Positions 34,810-45,761 of a stretch of 64,000 nt of DNA are shown piece after piece. A program made the translations under genes and the position numbers. Numbering within the stretch: position 1 is the first letter of the stretch; each line of letters starts with the position of its first letter. The DNA comes from Pedobacter suwonensis. GTDB taxonomy: Bacteria; Bacteroidota; Bacteroidia; Sphingobacteriales; Sphingobacteriaceae. The notes under the pieces were generated by a model, which was given only the letters and a program-made list of their open reading frames with translations, ran no database searches and had not been told where the DNA came from. The stretch spans positions 1-64,000 of the forward strand of contig NZ_FOJM01000009.1 of assembly GCF_900111825.1 (NCBI RefSeq), written 5' to 3'.

Positions 34810-35025
34810 TTTAAGCTGCGTAACGGCTTCGACAAGGATAATTGCCATTAATACCTCTAAAAGCAACCCTATCGATACCGATTGGTAAGATTATATCGTA
34901 GCGGTAACCTGCTTTTTAACTTACCACGAAGTATTCAGGATATATGGAGCAAGCTAAAGTCCTTGATAACTCATTTAAACCATATAGAGACCCAGGCATA
35001 AGCAGAAAATCATAACAGTAGCATT
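34810..35025 (+). pseudogene. decayed 3' end of an endonuclease paralogue
   Basis: Matches 28852-29095: GCGTAACGGCTTC, then GATAATTGCCATTAATAC, ACTGG/GATTGG-AAGATTATAT, and on past the stop into the 3' flank (CCCAGGC-TAAGC). In-frame stops and deletions are present. With 24489-24560 it shows at least two lost relatives of the intact nuclease. The surrounding DNA (34553-35270) has no gene; a 38-codon frame at 34618 is too short to support. Confidence 0.7.
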
Positions 35026-35273
35026 ACCACATCTTTCAGGCCTCCGCCTTTTATTGTTCGCAGCAGTCTTAGCGAGATGCTAAGACCAAAACGGACGGAA
35101 GAAAATAGTATCCATGAATATTAACGTAATTATATTACTGATTGACTTCTTGTCGGCAACCTAAAAAAATCAGAAAATATCACAAAAAAAAATTACTGTA
35201 TAGTTCACTATTCATAGCTGGTAATCGTAAATCTTAGAATTGGAGCAATTGTGTCAACACAATTGAAATTTCC

Positions 35274-35633
35274 TTACTTTTCTACTTCACTATCATCTTG
35301 TTCAAACATAGGAGGTAATTCCTCATAATAATTAGGTTTTAGCTTATCAAAATCATCGCCAGTTAACGCAACACTATATTCGAATAAATCGAAATTAAAA
35401 GTGAAGGGTATCTCATTGTCAAAAAATTCTTTGTGTTTATTGTACAGATTGGGTTCAATAAAGTAACTAATTGCGTCATCAAATAAAAATCTTTCATGCG
35501 TTATTTGATCGAAGAAAAGTTCCTCGAACTTTTTGTAAGAAATATGAGAGATATTAATAAAGCCAAAAACAAAATCTGATCCATTTAAAACGACCTCTAA
35601 ATGAATCTGATAATAATATTTTTTTTTCACCAT
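35274..35633 (-). CDS. hypothetical protein, 119 residues
   Basis: Soluble acidic protein rich in aromatic residues (FDDAISYFIEPNLYNKH, IPFTFNFDLFEYSVAL), with an acidic tail ending DDSEVEK. No family recognised. It is AT-rich like the defence island and isolated on the minus strand between decayed DNA and the plus-strand gene at 36060. Size and composition resemble toxin immunity proteins, which is only a suggestion. Confidence 0.55.
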   Translation of the reverse strand: MVKKKYYYQIHLEVVLNGSDFVFGFINISHISYKKFEELFFDQITHERFLFDDAISYFIEPNLYNKHKEFFDNEIPFTFNFDLFEYSVALTGDDFDKLKPNYYEELPPMFEQDDSEVEK

Positions 35634-36059
35634 CTTATATTTTTGACTTGCGCCCTCATTAAATGTAAATTTAGGTTGTTAATATATTTTATTCAAATTC
35701 AACATCAGTATACCCTACTTATCTTAATTCCAATTTATATCACTGTAGAAGCATCGGCACCAAGGCCAGGCTAAAGTAGATTTTTAAAGTAAAAATCACC
35801 TAAAGCATTACCAATCTGGTCTTAGCCAAAGCCTAAGAACTAGTTATAGTAATCATTTTTCATTTATTAATTTTTGTTCTTTATGTTTGAACCTCAATTA
35901 AGTACTGACATCTTTTAAAACATCTTAACATAAATGTCTTATTCATAGCCAAAAATGTCAGAATTCAAAACATGGTTAAAGACAAACTCCTCAAGCTGGC
36001 AAATTCAATGACGCAGAATGTCAACCCAGTAAAACCATGATAGGATAAATCAATATAGA
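35634..36059. other. AT-rich intergenic DNA
   Basis: No gene, RNA or repeat recognised; divergent promoters for the two flanking small genes must lie here. Confidence 0.4.
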
Positions 36060-36668
36060 ATGAACAAAGAACAATTATTTTGGGATTGGTTTAAAGCAAA
36101 TGAAGCCCAGTTTTTTTTTCTTAATCAGATTAATGATACTAATGAGAAGGAGAGGATTTTAGAAGAATTTCTTCATCATCTACACAAATATTGCGACCAA
36201 TTGTTTTTTGAAATTGGTGGCGATCCAAATGACAAGCAAGACCTCATTATTACTGCAGAAGGTAACAGCGCTCTTTTCGACAAAGTTGAAACACTTGTAA
36301 ATCAAGCACCTTTGTTAGAATACTGGAATTTAATTGCGCTTAAACCAGCTATTGGAAATGGTACCATTGAATACAACGAGATTAAACTTGATCCACATAC
36401 AATATACTTTATCCCGCTAAGCAGTAATGCTTCAAAAAAAATCGGCATAAGACTTTATATAGAGGATTATGACCCAGCTAACCTAAAGGATTTTTTAACC
36501 GCGGCTTACTTCCTATTAGACAACATTTTAGGAGAACGGTCAAACGCATTAGATATTGGCCATTTAGAGATTGAAAGTCTCAATGTTCATACGAAAAGAG
36601 AAGAATTGATAGAACTCGTTAAACTTCCTAAGTATATTAAATGGAAGAGGGCTCAGGCAGAAACCTAA
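36060..36668 (+). CDS. hypothetical cytoplasmic protein, 202 residues
   Basis: Soluble protein with an N-terminal helical part (EQLFWDWFKANEAQFFFLNQ), the segment YCDQLFFEIGGD, then ELIIT-like text DLIITAEGNSALFDKV, LLEYWNLIALKP, and a C-terminal helical part. The style is that of conserved Bacteroidota proteins often found near secretion or polymorphic toxin loci, but I cannot name the family. It stands alone; base composition is AT-rich, which suggests transfer. Confidence 0.65.
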   Translation: MNKEQLFWDWFKANEAQFFFLNQINDTNEKERILEEFLHHLHKYCDQLFFEIGGDPNDKQDLIITAEGNSALFDKVETLVNQAPLLEYWNLIALKPAIGNGTIEYNEIKLDPHTIYFIPLSSNASKKIGIRLYIEDYDPANLKDFLTAAYFLLDNILGERSNALDIGHLEIESLNVHTKREELIELVKLPKYIKWKRAQAET

Positions 36669-36837
36669 CAACGTGAGAGATTTTTTATTTCTTCCATAGT
36701 GTGAGAAAAATGTTTTTTATTAGAGAATGCTGCATATCCCAAACCGATGCATGGAGTTATATCAGCATCAGCGATATCTGATGAAAATTACGCAACGATT
36801 TGGTCCTAGTGTTCCCGTTATCAGCAATGATTTAAGA

Positions 36838-37759
36838 TTAACTGAAAGATGCCCGGAACTCAACCGGAGTGAAATCGGTTTTACTTTTAAATAATTTGCT
36901 AAACGACTGGGGATAGTCGAATCCCAGCGCAAAAGCAATTTCCCCAACGGTAAGTGTGGTGGTGGAAAGTTTTTCTTTTGCTTTTTCAATGATCTTTTCG
37001 TGAATGTGCTGCTGGGTATTCTGACCGGTAAGGGCCTTCAAAATTCCACTCAGGTAGTTGGGAGAACAATGCAGAAGTGCCGCAATATAGGGTACGGTAG
37101 GCAATCCTTTATTGATCATGTTTTCATCATTAAAATAGTCATCGAGAATTTTTTCCAGTTTATCCAGGATTTGACTTCCGGATATTTTACGGGTAAGGAA
37201 CTGACGCATATAAAAGCGGTTTGAATAATTGAGGAATGATTCAATCTGGGAGATGATGATCGACTCACTAAATTTATCGATGTGTGAATGGTATTCCTGT
37301 TCGATATTTTTGATAAAAACTTCGCAATACCATTTCTTCTTTCTCAGAAACAAACAGCGCTTCATTTATTGCATAGTTGAAAAACTCATATTTTTTGATG
37401 GTTTTGGCCAATGGATTTCCCCAAAGGAAGTCAGGATGAATGAGCAGCATACTTCCTGCACTCCTGAAATCATCATCTGCTTTGAATGAAAATACCTGAT
37501 TAGGGGATATAAAGAACAATATCCCCTCATCAAAATCATATTTTTGCTGCCCGTAGCCATACTGTACATCTCCGGCCTCCACTTTTTTGAGTGAGATCAA
37601 ATAAAAGTCGAATACCACCCTGATGGTCTCTTCACTCCTGTAAGGTGTTATTTCGGCTAGATCTATAACACTAATCATAGGATGTTCAGGATGGCCTATA
37701 CCTAGTATTTTATGATATTCCTTGATTGTTTTTATTCTGTAGGGCTGCTGCAAAATCAT
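36838..37759 (-). pseudogene. AraC-family regulator split by a frameshift
   Basis: The first part (37759-37274) encodes the cupin-like sensor, with YDFDEGILFFISPNQVFSF. The second (up to 37365, ending 36838) encodes the helical linker and two HTH motifs, with LTVGEIAFALGFDYPQSFSK at the end. Reading across a one-base slip near 37310 (the T- and A-runs GTTTTTATCAAAAAT) restores a 300-residue protein colinear with the intact paralogue at 43277-44191. It is the last gene after NmrA-like and DUF2147 genes, 30 bases downstream. It may be a true pseudogene or a sequencing error in the homopolymers. Confidence 0.85.
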
Positions 37760-37789
37760 TCCGGTAACGTAAAAGTTCTAAATATAAGA

Positions 37790-38245
37790 TTATTCCACAT
37801 CAACTCTTTTCAAAGTCAGCCCGCGATTTAAGCCAAAGAAAGAAAGTCCCCAAAAACCTTTGATATTGAGGCTGCCGTTTTTGGTCATGGTCAGATATGA
37901 ATCATAGGTATTTCCCTTTTCCCCATCGTAATCATAGAGCTTTCCCTTCCACTTGTTCTTCTTATCATTGAAAGTAATTTCTTTTAACAATAAAATTCCT
38001 ACCAAAGGCCGTTTCCGTTTTTCCTTATCAGGATTATTGACATCTAAAACGGGTTTTCCATCATGATCAACAGCATGTTTTAAATAGGTTAGCTTGCCAT
38101 AATAATTGTTACCGTTTTTAAATATCTGTACATTGCCCTCTTTTACCGGACTGTACCACACACCAACAATATCATCGGCTTTTGACTGTGAAAATAACAT
38201 GGTAGAAAAATTTAGAAAGAGGATGGTTAGAAATAGCTGTCTCAT
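37790..38245 (-). CDS. DUF2147 secreted protein
   Basis: 151-residue exported protein: signal MRQLFLTILFLNFSTMLFSQ, then the DUF2147 domain starting DDIVGVWYSPVKEGNVQIFK and containing YYGKLTYL, PLVGILLLKEI and WKGKLYDYDGEKGNTYDSY. The domain is a beta-barrel of unknown function, found in periplasmic proteins. Its ATG overlaps the stop of the NmrA-like gene (ATGA), so the pair is coupled. Confidence 0.9.
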   Translation of the reverse strand: MRQLFLTILFLNFSTMLFSQSKADDIVGVWYSPVKEGNVQIFKNGNNYYGKLTYLKHAVDHDGKPVLDVNNPDKEKRKRPLVGILLLKEITFNDKKNKWKGKLYDYDGEKGNTYDSYLTMTKNGSLNIKGFWGLSFFGLNRGLTLKRVDVE

Positions 38246-39222
38246 TGCTCGTTATATTTTAAGGCGAATGCTTTCGCAAAATCATTCATTTTTGTTTTAC
38301 CCAAAATGGCTGGCCTGTTTTTGAAATAATCCTCAAACAGACTACCATGATGCATCGCCGCATTCATTTCCGTAAATGCTGTGGCGATTTCGGACGATGC
38401 CCCTATTTTCGTAAACGCGTCAGTCATTTGCTTGTCACTGATCAGCACCCATTTTAAGTAGGGCTTTCCGATGGCCTTTCCCAAAACAGTGGCTATTTCC
38501 TGGCAGGTTAGTTCTTCACTGGCAACATATCTCACTTTCTTTCCTTCCTGCTGAGCGTTAACTTCCTCGGCGATAGCGGATGCGATATCTATGGGCGATA
38601 CCCAGGCGATTTTGTCAGTTCCACCATAGTTCGACAATATGATGCCTGAATATCCTTTGAAAAGACCTTTCAGACCATAATGCCTGAAGTAAAGTAATTT
38701 GCCGATAAAACCTTTCAAAAAGCCTTTGCCCTTAACCATATCCATAAAGGCGTACAAATTATAATCGAAAGAGCCCGGGCGAAGATAGGTAACTGCTACA
38801 TCCTCAGGAAGTTGTTTAAAAACGCTTTCTGCAATATGATGAAAAACCAGTACCCCAGCCCCGGTGGGCCTTTCAGCACCCACACTGCTCAGCTGTACTA
38901 CTCTTTTTATCCCTGCGTTTTGAATCGCCTGAACATAATTTGTGCTGATGTTAAGTGCCTGCTTCTGATAATCAAGCGTTTGATCCCCGAAAAAGTTAAA
39001 GGGCGGAAGCATACAGTAGGCGGCATCATGACCATCAAAGGTTTTAGTTAAAAAAATGGGGTCCTCTAATTCTCCGATCGCAGCCTTTGCACCCAACTGC
39101 TCTATTGCTGCTTTCCTTGCGGCTGAGCTGCTGACTACGGTAACCTGATGCCCTTGTTCAATCAATAGCAACACCAGCGGTTTACTGACATTTCCTAATG
39201 AACCTGTCACGACTATTTTCAT
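38242..39222 (-). CDS. NmrA-like NAD(P)-binding (atypical SDR) protein
   Basis: 326-residue cytoplasmic protein of the NmrA/atypical short-chain dehydrogenase group. The nucleotide motif is TGSLGNVSKPL at residues 6-16, followed by HQVTVVSSS, the substrate-side VVQLSSVGAERPTGAG and TYLRPGSFDYNLY. The catalytic YxxxK is not obvious, as in NmrA-type redox sensors. It heads a minus-strand operon with DUF2147 and the split AraC gene. Promoter text lies in 39223-39373, which has no gene. Confidence 0.85.
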   Translation of the reverse strand: MKIVVTGSLGNVSKPLVLLLIEQGHQVTVVSSSAARKAAIEQLGAKAAIGELEDPIFLTKTFDGHDAAYCMLPPFNFFGDQTLDYQKQALNISTNYVQAIQNAGIKRVVQLSSVGAERPTGAGVLVFHHIAESVFKQLPEDVAVTYLRPGSFDYNLYAFMDMVKGKGFLKGFIGKLLYFRHYGLKGLFKGYSGIILSNYGGTDKIAWVSPIDIASAIAEEVNAQQEGKKVRYVASEELTCQEIATVLGKAIGKPYLKWVLISDKQMTDAFTKIGASSEIATAFTEMNAAMHHGSLFEDYFKNRPAILGKTKMNDFAKAFALKYNEQ

Positions 39223-39373
39223 ATTAATTTAATATTTATTTCCAATGCAAAGCTCAGTCAATTGAATTGAGCCAACGTATTCAAATCCGCTTTTCTTGTG
39301 TTCAAAAACACGCTTGTACTCTTTGTAGATAAATATTTAACGCCCGAAATTATATAACTGAGCCTGATGCCAG

Positions 39374-39754
39374 CTACTGGTTACGTTTCCACCAGTCTGC
39401 CCTTTTAAAAACAGACGTACCCAGTACCCGTCCCCGCGGCCCCATCAGCTTGTCCCATTCAGCATTTGGTGCAAACCATGCGCTGACCTTTGAAAAATCG
39501 GGGCTATTTTCCCCTTCAAGTTCACCCAATTCCTCCAAAAACTCATCCTTAAAAGCGATAAAATCAATCCGGGTATCGTATGTATGTTCCAGAACAGCCT
39601 TGACCCTGTGCAAGTCATCAAATAGCGCATGCAATTCAAATGCCTTCCAATAAGCTGCTTTAGATAAACCAGGTTGAAGTTTTTTGTTACCGAAGAGCCA
39701 ATTGAACATCGGGCATGAGACCAACAGTATGAGCGTTAAGATGATGATTTCCAT
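39374..39754 (-). CDS. hypothetical protein with N-terminal membrane anchor
   Basis: 126 residues: one hydrophobic segment (IIILTLILLVSCPMFNWLF), then a soluble helical domain (AYWKAFELHALFDDLHRVKA) and a basic end. No family recognised. It stands alone on the minus strand. Confidence 0.6.
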   Translation of the reverse strand: MEIIILTLILLVSCPMFNWLFGNKKLQPGLSKAAYWKAFELHALFDDLHRVKAVLEHTYDTRIDFIAFKDEFLEELGELEGENSPDFSKVSAWFAPNAEWDKLMGPRGRVLGTSVFKRADWWKRNQ

Positions 39755-40075
39755 TATATCCTGTTAAAAAAGTAAATTCAGTACTATTGGTTTTGCAGTC
39801 AATACCATTAATATAGTTCCACCTGGCCATTGCTATTCCAGCCAGTATGGTTGGCCACTGCCTAATAAGTTTGTGCCAGGTTAATAACATTCCCGCCTTG
39901 GCAGCGATTTGTGATCGAAAACGAAGTTCGTAAAAAATATTTCCTGGTTCACCGTTTGGTGATAAAATAAACAGGGAAATATTCTTTTATTATTTGTTGA
40001 AATAAAAAAAATGATAATTTGCAGCATCAGAGTCGGAATTTAGGGTTCTCTGAGCAAAATTTGTTAATCAAAACC

Positions 40076-41134
40076 ATGAAAAACCGGATGTGGATAGCGA
40101 TAGGAATGATGATTGTGGTGGCCGTATTCTACCTGATCAAATGGAAAAATGCTGGCGTGCTGGAACGCAATAAGGTGCCATTGGATCAGGCGTATCTGGA
40201 TTTTCAGGAAATTAATGAACACTACCAGTCAAATAAGTTTAAAATCGAAAAACTTTGTACCGTAGCAGTGCGCAGTGCCTCATCACCTGAGCCCATCCGG
40301 GTATTTAAGACGGTAAATCAACAGCTGATTATAGATGCGGATCCGAAGGTAAACGAAGAAACTAAAAATGATTACCGCTATTATAAACTGGACCGGCAAG
40401 GAAGCCTGGTAGATTCTATTTATATCAAATATGAAGGTTACTGGCCAAAATTTATAGACCGTTTTATGGTTTTCAGTAATCAACGAAAAGCGTATTACAC
40501 CACCTGGCCGCTGGATGGAGATACGACCCGGCATCACTTTATTAGTTTAAACGCCGACTTTAGCTGGCCCAGGGATAAGATTGATCAAAAAATCAGGGCG
40601 GTTAAAAACCGTGGTGATTATTACTTTTTCAGTGCTTTCAGGGATAATGAAAATGACTTTAGATGGATGGCGTTTTACGAACAGCAGCAATGGTATATGC
40701 TTTGGGAAAAGATGCCGGGTTATACGCAGGTTGCTGATGAGGATTCGGGCTATCGTTATCGTTCAGATGTATTTCATACGGGAACACCCGATCCGGTGAT
40801 ACCTGAAGACGTGAGGCTGATACATTTCTATCCTGAAGAAAAAATGGAATATAAACATGCAATTGGAGGAGGAACGTCACCATCGTCAGCTACGAACTGG
40901 CGGGGAAAAGGATTTTTTTCAACCGTTATTGCAGGCAATAGTTTTTCTTTTAAGGTAGATCAGTTGGTGGTGGAGAAGGAACGATTTGACAAATTTAAAA
41001 CCCGTTTGTATACCTTGAAGGAGCCGGGCGGCTTGGCAAGGATTTATGAACCCGCTTTTTACCGTTCAGAACAGGGCTTTGCGCTTTATTCTGGTAACTG
41101 GGATGAGCTTTATATCATCAAACCTCAACCATAA
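40076..41134 (+). CDS. hypothetical membrane-anchored protein
   Basis: 352 residues from the ATG at 40076, selected because it begins a signal anchor (MKNRMWIAIGMMIVVAVFYL); an upstream in-frame start at 40019 would place polar residues before it. The rest is a beta-rich extracytoplasmic domain with repeated strands (YYFFSAFRDNENDFRWMAFY), suggesting a propeller-like fold. Function unknown. The gap after it (41135-41530) holds no gene. Confidence 0.65.
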   Translation: MKNRMWIAIGMMIVVAVFYLIKWKNAGVLERNKVPLDQAYLDFQEINEHYQSNKFKIEKLCTVAVRSASSPEPIRVFKTVNQQLIIDADPKVNEETKNDYRYYKLDRQGSLVDSIYIKYEGYWPKFIDRFMVFSNQRKAYYTTWPLDGDTTRHHFISLNADFSWPRDKIDQKIRAVKNRGDYYFFSAFRDNENDFRWMAFYEQQQWYMLWEKMPGYTQVADEDSGYRYRSDVFHTGTPDPVIPEDVRLIHFYPEEKMEYKHAIGGGTSPSSATNWRGKGFFSTVIAGNSFSFKVDQLVVEKERFDKFKTRLYTLKEPGGLARIYEPAFYRSEQGFALYSGNWDELYIIKPQP

Positions 41135-41515
41135 TTTATCCAGGTGTGCCAACAGCCGTGATTGCAAAACTTTTCCGTTAAGTTTTAAACAGCTGGGATC
41201 AAAAAAGGCAGATATATGCCTAGTTCCCCATGCCAATCCTTTCAGGTTGATCATTTAAATCTGATTAGCCAATTGATTCTGTACATCATCAATCACCATC
41301 CTTTTCGGTTATCTGATAAATCTGGTCAAATCTTGCTTTTTTATTGTTAAGTCCACCGATCAAAAACGCTTTAGCCAATCAGATTAATGACTTTAACCAA
41401 TCTAAAATTTGTTAAAATTCCTTAAATCTGACTACAATAAATACCAATTGAACTACTTTTTGCAGCGTGGTAATCCTGAATTTTGAAAGTGAAAACAATT
41501 TATTTTCAGTAATAA

Positions 41516-42511
<996 letters not shown>

Positions 42512-42520
42512 CAGATCACT

Positions 42521-43258
42521 ATGGAAAATATTAAAGGAAAAGTAGTAGCCATTACCGGCGCCAGTAGTGGAATGGGGAAATCCATCGCCATAACATTAGC
42601 GAAAAATGGTGCAAAAGTTGTTTTAGGAGCAAGACGCACAGAACGACTGCAACAACTGGCAGAAGAGATCAAGGATAAGGGTGGTGAAGCCACCTTTATT
42701 ACAATTGATGTGAAGAGTAAAACTGACCTGGTTCAGCTGGTTAATACCGCCCTGCAAAAATATGGAAAACTGGATGTGATGGTAAACAATGCCGGTATCA
42801 GCCAGCTTGGCCGTATTGATGAGCTGGATGTTGAAGGGTGGGAAGAAATGATTGACATTAACATTAAAGGTGTTTTATACGGGATGGCTGCAGCAATTGC
42901 TGTTTTTAAAAGGCAGCAGGCTGGCCACATCGTCAATATCATTTCCACTGCAGGGCTCAAAATTACGCCCATGATGGGCGTATATGCCGGGACAAAAAAT
43001 GCCATTCGTACCATTTCAGAAGCTTTTCGGCAGGAATCTGATGGCAGCGTACGGATTACGGGCATTTCACCAGGATATGTGAACACTGATTTTGCCAGCA
43101 ACATTAAAAACGAGGAAATGAAAACGGCCGTTAAGCAGGGCATGCAGCAAATGGCCATTGATCCCGTTGCCATTGCGAACGCGGTGCTGTATGCTGTGAG
43201 CCAACCGGCAGACGTTGAAATTGGCGAAATTGTAATTCGTCCATCAAAACAAAATTAA
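42521..43258 (+). CDS. classical short-chain dehydrogenase/reductase
   Basis: 245-residue NAD(P)-dependent oxidoreductase. Cofactor motif TGASSGMGKS (residues 11-20), then LGARRTERL, VNNAGISQLG, catalytic Ser in NIISTAGL and YxxxK in YAGTKNAI, and SPGYVNTDF. It lies between the aldo/keto reductase and the AraC gene and is probably co-transcribed; the AraC protein may control both. Substrate unknown. Confidence 0.94.
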   Translation: MENIKGKVVAITGASSGMGKSIAITLAKNGAKVVLGARRTERLQQLAEEIKDKGGEATFITIDVKSKTDLVQLVNTALQKYGKLDVMVNNAGISQLGRIDELDVEGWEEMIDINIKGVLYGMAAAIAVFKRQQAGHIVNIISTAGLKITPMMGVYAGTKNAIRTISEAFRQESDGSVRITGISPGYVNTDFASNIKNEEMKTAVKQGMQQMAIDPVAIANAVLYAVSQPADVEIGEIVIRPSKQN

Positions 43259-43276
43259 TTAAATTAGCGATATTAA

Positions 43277-44191
43277 ATGCAGCCATCAACTGACATCCAT
43301 CACATCGCCGGTATATCGCAGCTCATGCGGTTGCTGGAACTTCGGCCACCCTCCCACCCGCTGATTGCATTGGTAGATTATAATGATGTACCTATTGAAA
43401 AGTTTCCGAAGGGGCAAAAAATAAGCCTGGACTTTTATAAAATTTCCTTTAAATCTGCTTTTAAAGGGCAAATAAAATACGGACAGGGTTATTATGATTT
43501 TGAAGAAGGCGGATTGGCATTCTTGAAACCAAGACAGGTTGTTTTTCCGCCGGAAGACAGCGCAAGCTACGAAGGGTTTGCACTGTATTTTCATCCAGAC
43601 TTTATCAGGAATTATCCATTGGGAAAAACTATAAACCGATATGGCTTTTTCTCTTACGACGTTGCTGAAGCCTTGTTTTTATCAGCACATGAAAAGGAAA
43701 TCATAGCTAGCCTATTTACTTCGATAATCAATGAGCTGAAGAACAATATCGACAGTTTTAGTCAGGACGTGCTGGTGTCGCAACTGGAACTGTTGTTAAA
43801 TTACAGCAATCGTTTCTACAACCGGCAATTTATTACCAGGAAAGCCGTCAATCATGATATCGTTACTGCGCTCGACCAGTTATTAAACAGCTATTTTGAT
43901 GAAGGGGTGGGTTTAAAGAAGGGCCTGCCTTCGGTAAAATACATCAGTAGCGAGTTAAAGCTTTCACAACGTTACCTGAGCGACATGTTACGCTCATTTA
44001 CAGGATTAAATACGCAACAATACATCCAGAACACCCTTATAGAAAAGGCTAAAGAAAAACTATCCTCAACAAATCTGTCGGTTGCTGAAATCGCTTATCA
44101 ACTTGGCTTTGAGCATTCGCAGTCGTTCAGCAAACTTTTCAAAACCAGGACTAAGGTTTCCCCATTGGCATTCAGACAATCATTCCATTAA
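43277..44191 (+). CDS. AraC-family transcriptional regulator
   Basis: 304-residue regulator with an N-terminal cupin-like sensor (YGQGYYDFEEGGLAFLKPRQ), a helical linker and a C-terminal pair of HTH motifs (LKLSQRYLSDMLRSFTG and LSVAEIAYQLGFEHSQSFSK). It is the intact paralogue of the frameshifted gene at 36838-37759. It starts 18 bases after the SDR gene and likely regulates the cluster. Confidence 0.93.
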   Translation: MQPSTDIHHIAGISQLMRLLELRPPSHPLIALVDYNDVPIEKFPKGQKISLDFYKISFKSAFKGQIKYGQGYYDFEEGGLAFLKPRQVVFPPEDSASYEGFALYFHPDFIRNYPLGKTINRYGFFSYDVAEALFLSAHEKEIIASLFTSIINELKNNIDSFSQDVLVSQLELLLNYSNRFYNRQFITRKAVNHDIVTALDQLLNSYFDEGVGLKKGLPSVKYISSELKLSQRYLSDMLRSFTGLNTQQYIQNTLIEKAKEKLSSTNLSVAEIAYQLGFEHSQSFSKLFKTRTKVSPLAFRQSFH

Positions 44192-44259
44192 GTATTGTGG
44201 TTTATACTGCTAACACTCCATTAACCTGGGAAATTTAAGACAGAACATTACATCAACGG

Positions 44260-45309
44260 CTAAAAATAATTCAGCTTACTCAAAATCTCCTCAACAGAAA
44301 ACCTGGCGCCACATACAAACTCATCGGCCGCACCATAATAAATGGTGAGTTCATCACCATTAACCAAGTGGCCATTGGTAAATACCACCTCGCCAAAAAA
44401 ACCATGTAATTCATAATCTTCCTGAGGTACCATAATGGGGTCTTCAGTTCGTGCCAGTACTTTAGATGGGTCATTCAAATCCATTAAAAACGCGCCTAAA
44501 CCATACTGGTGTTTTTCGTTGGCACCATGGTAAATTTCGAGCCAGCCGGCTGCGGTTTTAATGGGTGAGGCCCCGGCACCTACACGGGCACTATCCCAAA
44601 GGTTGGCCCTGGTTTTAATAATACACTGGTGTTTGCCCCAATGGATGCCATCGGGCGATTCGGCCAGCCATATATAATTGCCACCCAACGCTACGCTGCT
44701 GGGGCGGTGCAGCGCATAAAATTTACCGTTAATCCGTTCTTCAAACAGGGCACAATCCTTATTGTGCGGAGGGATGATCATGCCATGATGCCCGAATTTT
44801 TTCCAGTCGGCTGTAGTCCGCAGCCCCACCCCCACGCCATCCGCCGAAACGGCCGTATAGGTTAAATAATAGGTTTGGCCAATTAAGGCTACGCGGCAAT
44901 CTTCAATACCAAAGGTTTCATCTTTGCCTTCGCCCTGTAACAGCGGGTAACCTTCGGGTTCATAAAAATGAATACCATCATCACTGCAAACCAGCCTTAA
45001 ATGTGATAGGGTAGTTAAATAATCGGCGCCTTTATAATTAATTACCCTGGGGTCGGTGGCATTTACACGGGGATCGTTTTCTTCAACCGCCAGAATTTCA
45101 ATGCCACCTTGAGTTAAAATCGGGAAAGAAATAATACCCTGAGTTTGTTCCGGCCTTTCGGCTACCCGGATGAGTAACCATATTTTCCCCGCAAAAGTGA
45201 AAACACCAGGATTGAGCAAACAGGCTATTTCCAGCCCTTCTTTGCTGGGCGGCAGGTTTTGGGGTGCGAGTATGGGGTTTTGCGGAAAGCGCTGGGCAAT
45301 ATCGGCCAT
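44260..45309 (-). CDS. GH130 mannoside phosphorylase-like enzyme
   Basis: 349-residue enzyme of glycoside hydrolase family 130, which phosphorolyses beta-1,2- or beta-1,4-mannosides to mannose-1-phosphate in the cytoplasm. The five-bladed propeller text is clear: NPILAPQN at the start, LLNPGVFTFAGKIWLLIRVAE, the catalytic-acid region FGIEDCRVALIGQTYYLTYT, NKDCALFEERINGKFYALHRP for the phosphate site, and YYGAADEFV at the end. It is divergent from the SusC/SusD pair with a CsbD gene between, which suggests a small mannoside locus. Confidence 0.93.
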   Translation of the reverse strand: MADIAQRFPQNPILAPQNLPPSKEGLEIACLLNPGVFTFAGKIWLLIRVAERPEQTQGIISFPILTQGGIEILAVEENDPRVNATDPRVINYKGADYLTTLSHLRLVCSDDGIHFYEPEGYPLLQGEGKDETFGIEDCRVALIGQTYYLTYTAVSADGVGVGLRTTADWKKFGHHGMIIPPHNKDCALFEERINGKFYALHRPSSVALGGNYIWLAESPDGIHWGKHQCIIKTRANLWDSARVGAGASPIKTAAGWLEIYHGANEKHQYGLGAFLMDLNDPSKVLARTEDPIMVPQEDYELHGFFGEVVFTNGHLVNGDELTIYYGAADEFVCGARFSVEEILSKLNYF

Positions 45310-45376
45310 AAAAAATGTTTTTAAAACACACAGGCGACCAAAAAATTGATCGCCTGTTTTTGCTATTGATTCGAGA

Positions 45377-45562
45377 TTATAAAGAGTTGATCCATTTTAC
45401 CAGTTCATCTCTTCCTTTACCTGTTTTTTGTTGGAGCCTGCCTAATAACTCATCATCCTGCCCCTCTTCATGTTTTAAATCATCGTCTGTTAAATCAGCA
45501 TAAGCTTGTTTAACTTTTCCTTTTATTTCGTTCCACTTTCCTTTTAATTCTAACTTATCCAT
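45377..45562 (-). CDS. CsbD family stress protein
   Basis: 61 residues from the ATG at 45562 ([20 protein letters not shown]), the standard CsbD start; an upstream extension of 16 codons is not needed. CsbD proteins are small helical proteins induced by general stress; the molecular role is unknown. Monocistronic. Confidence 0.9.
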   Translation of the reverse strand: MDKLELKGKWNEIKGKVKQAYADLTDDDLKHEEGQDDELLGRLQQKTGKGRDELVKWINSL

Positions 45563-45761
45563 GCCTTTATTTTTTTGGTGAATATTCTGTTTTGATATAT
45601 GAATTAACAATTCTACCTCCGCTTTGTTTGGTTTTTTACTGCACTATACAAATGATTGATCTATTTTATCTTATTCGCCAAGGTTTTATGTATGTTTTTA
45701 ATTATATTAAGGGTATTATTTCTATCCATTACTAACATTACTAACTAAAACCAACAATTTG

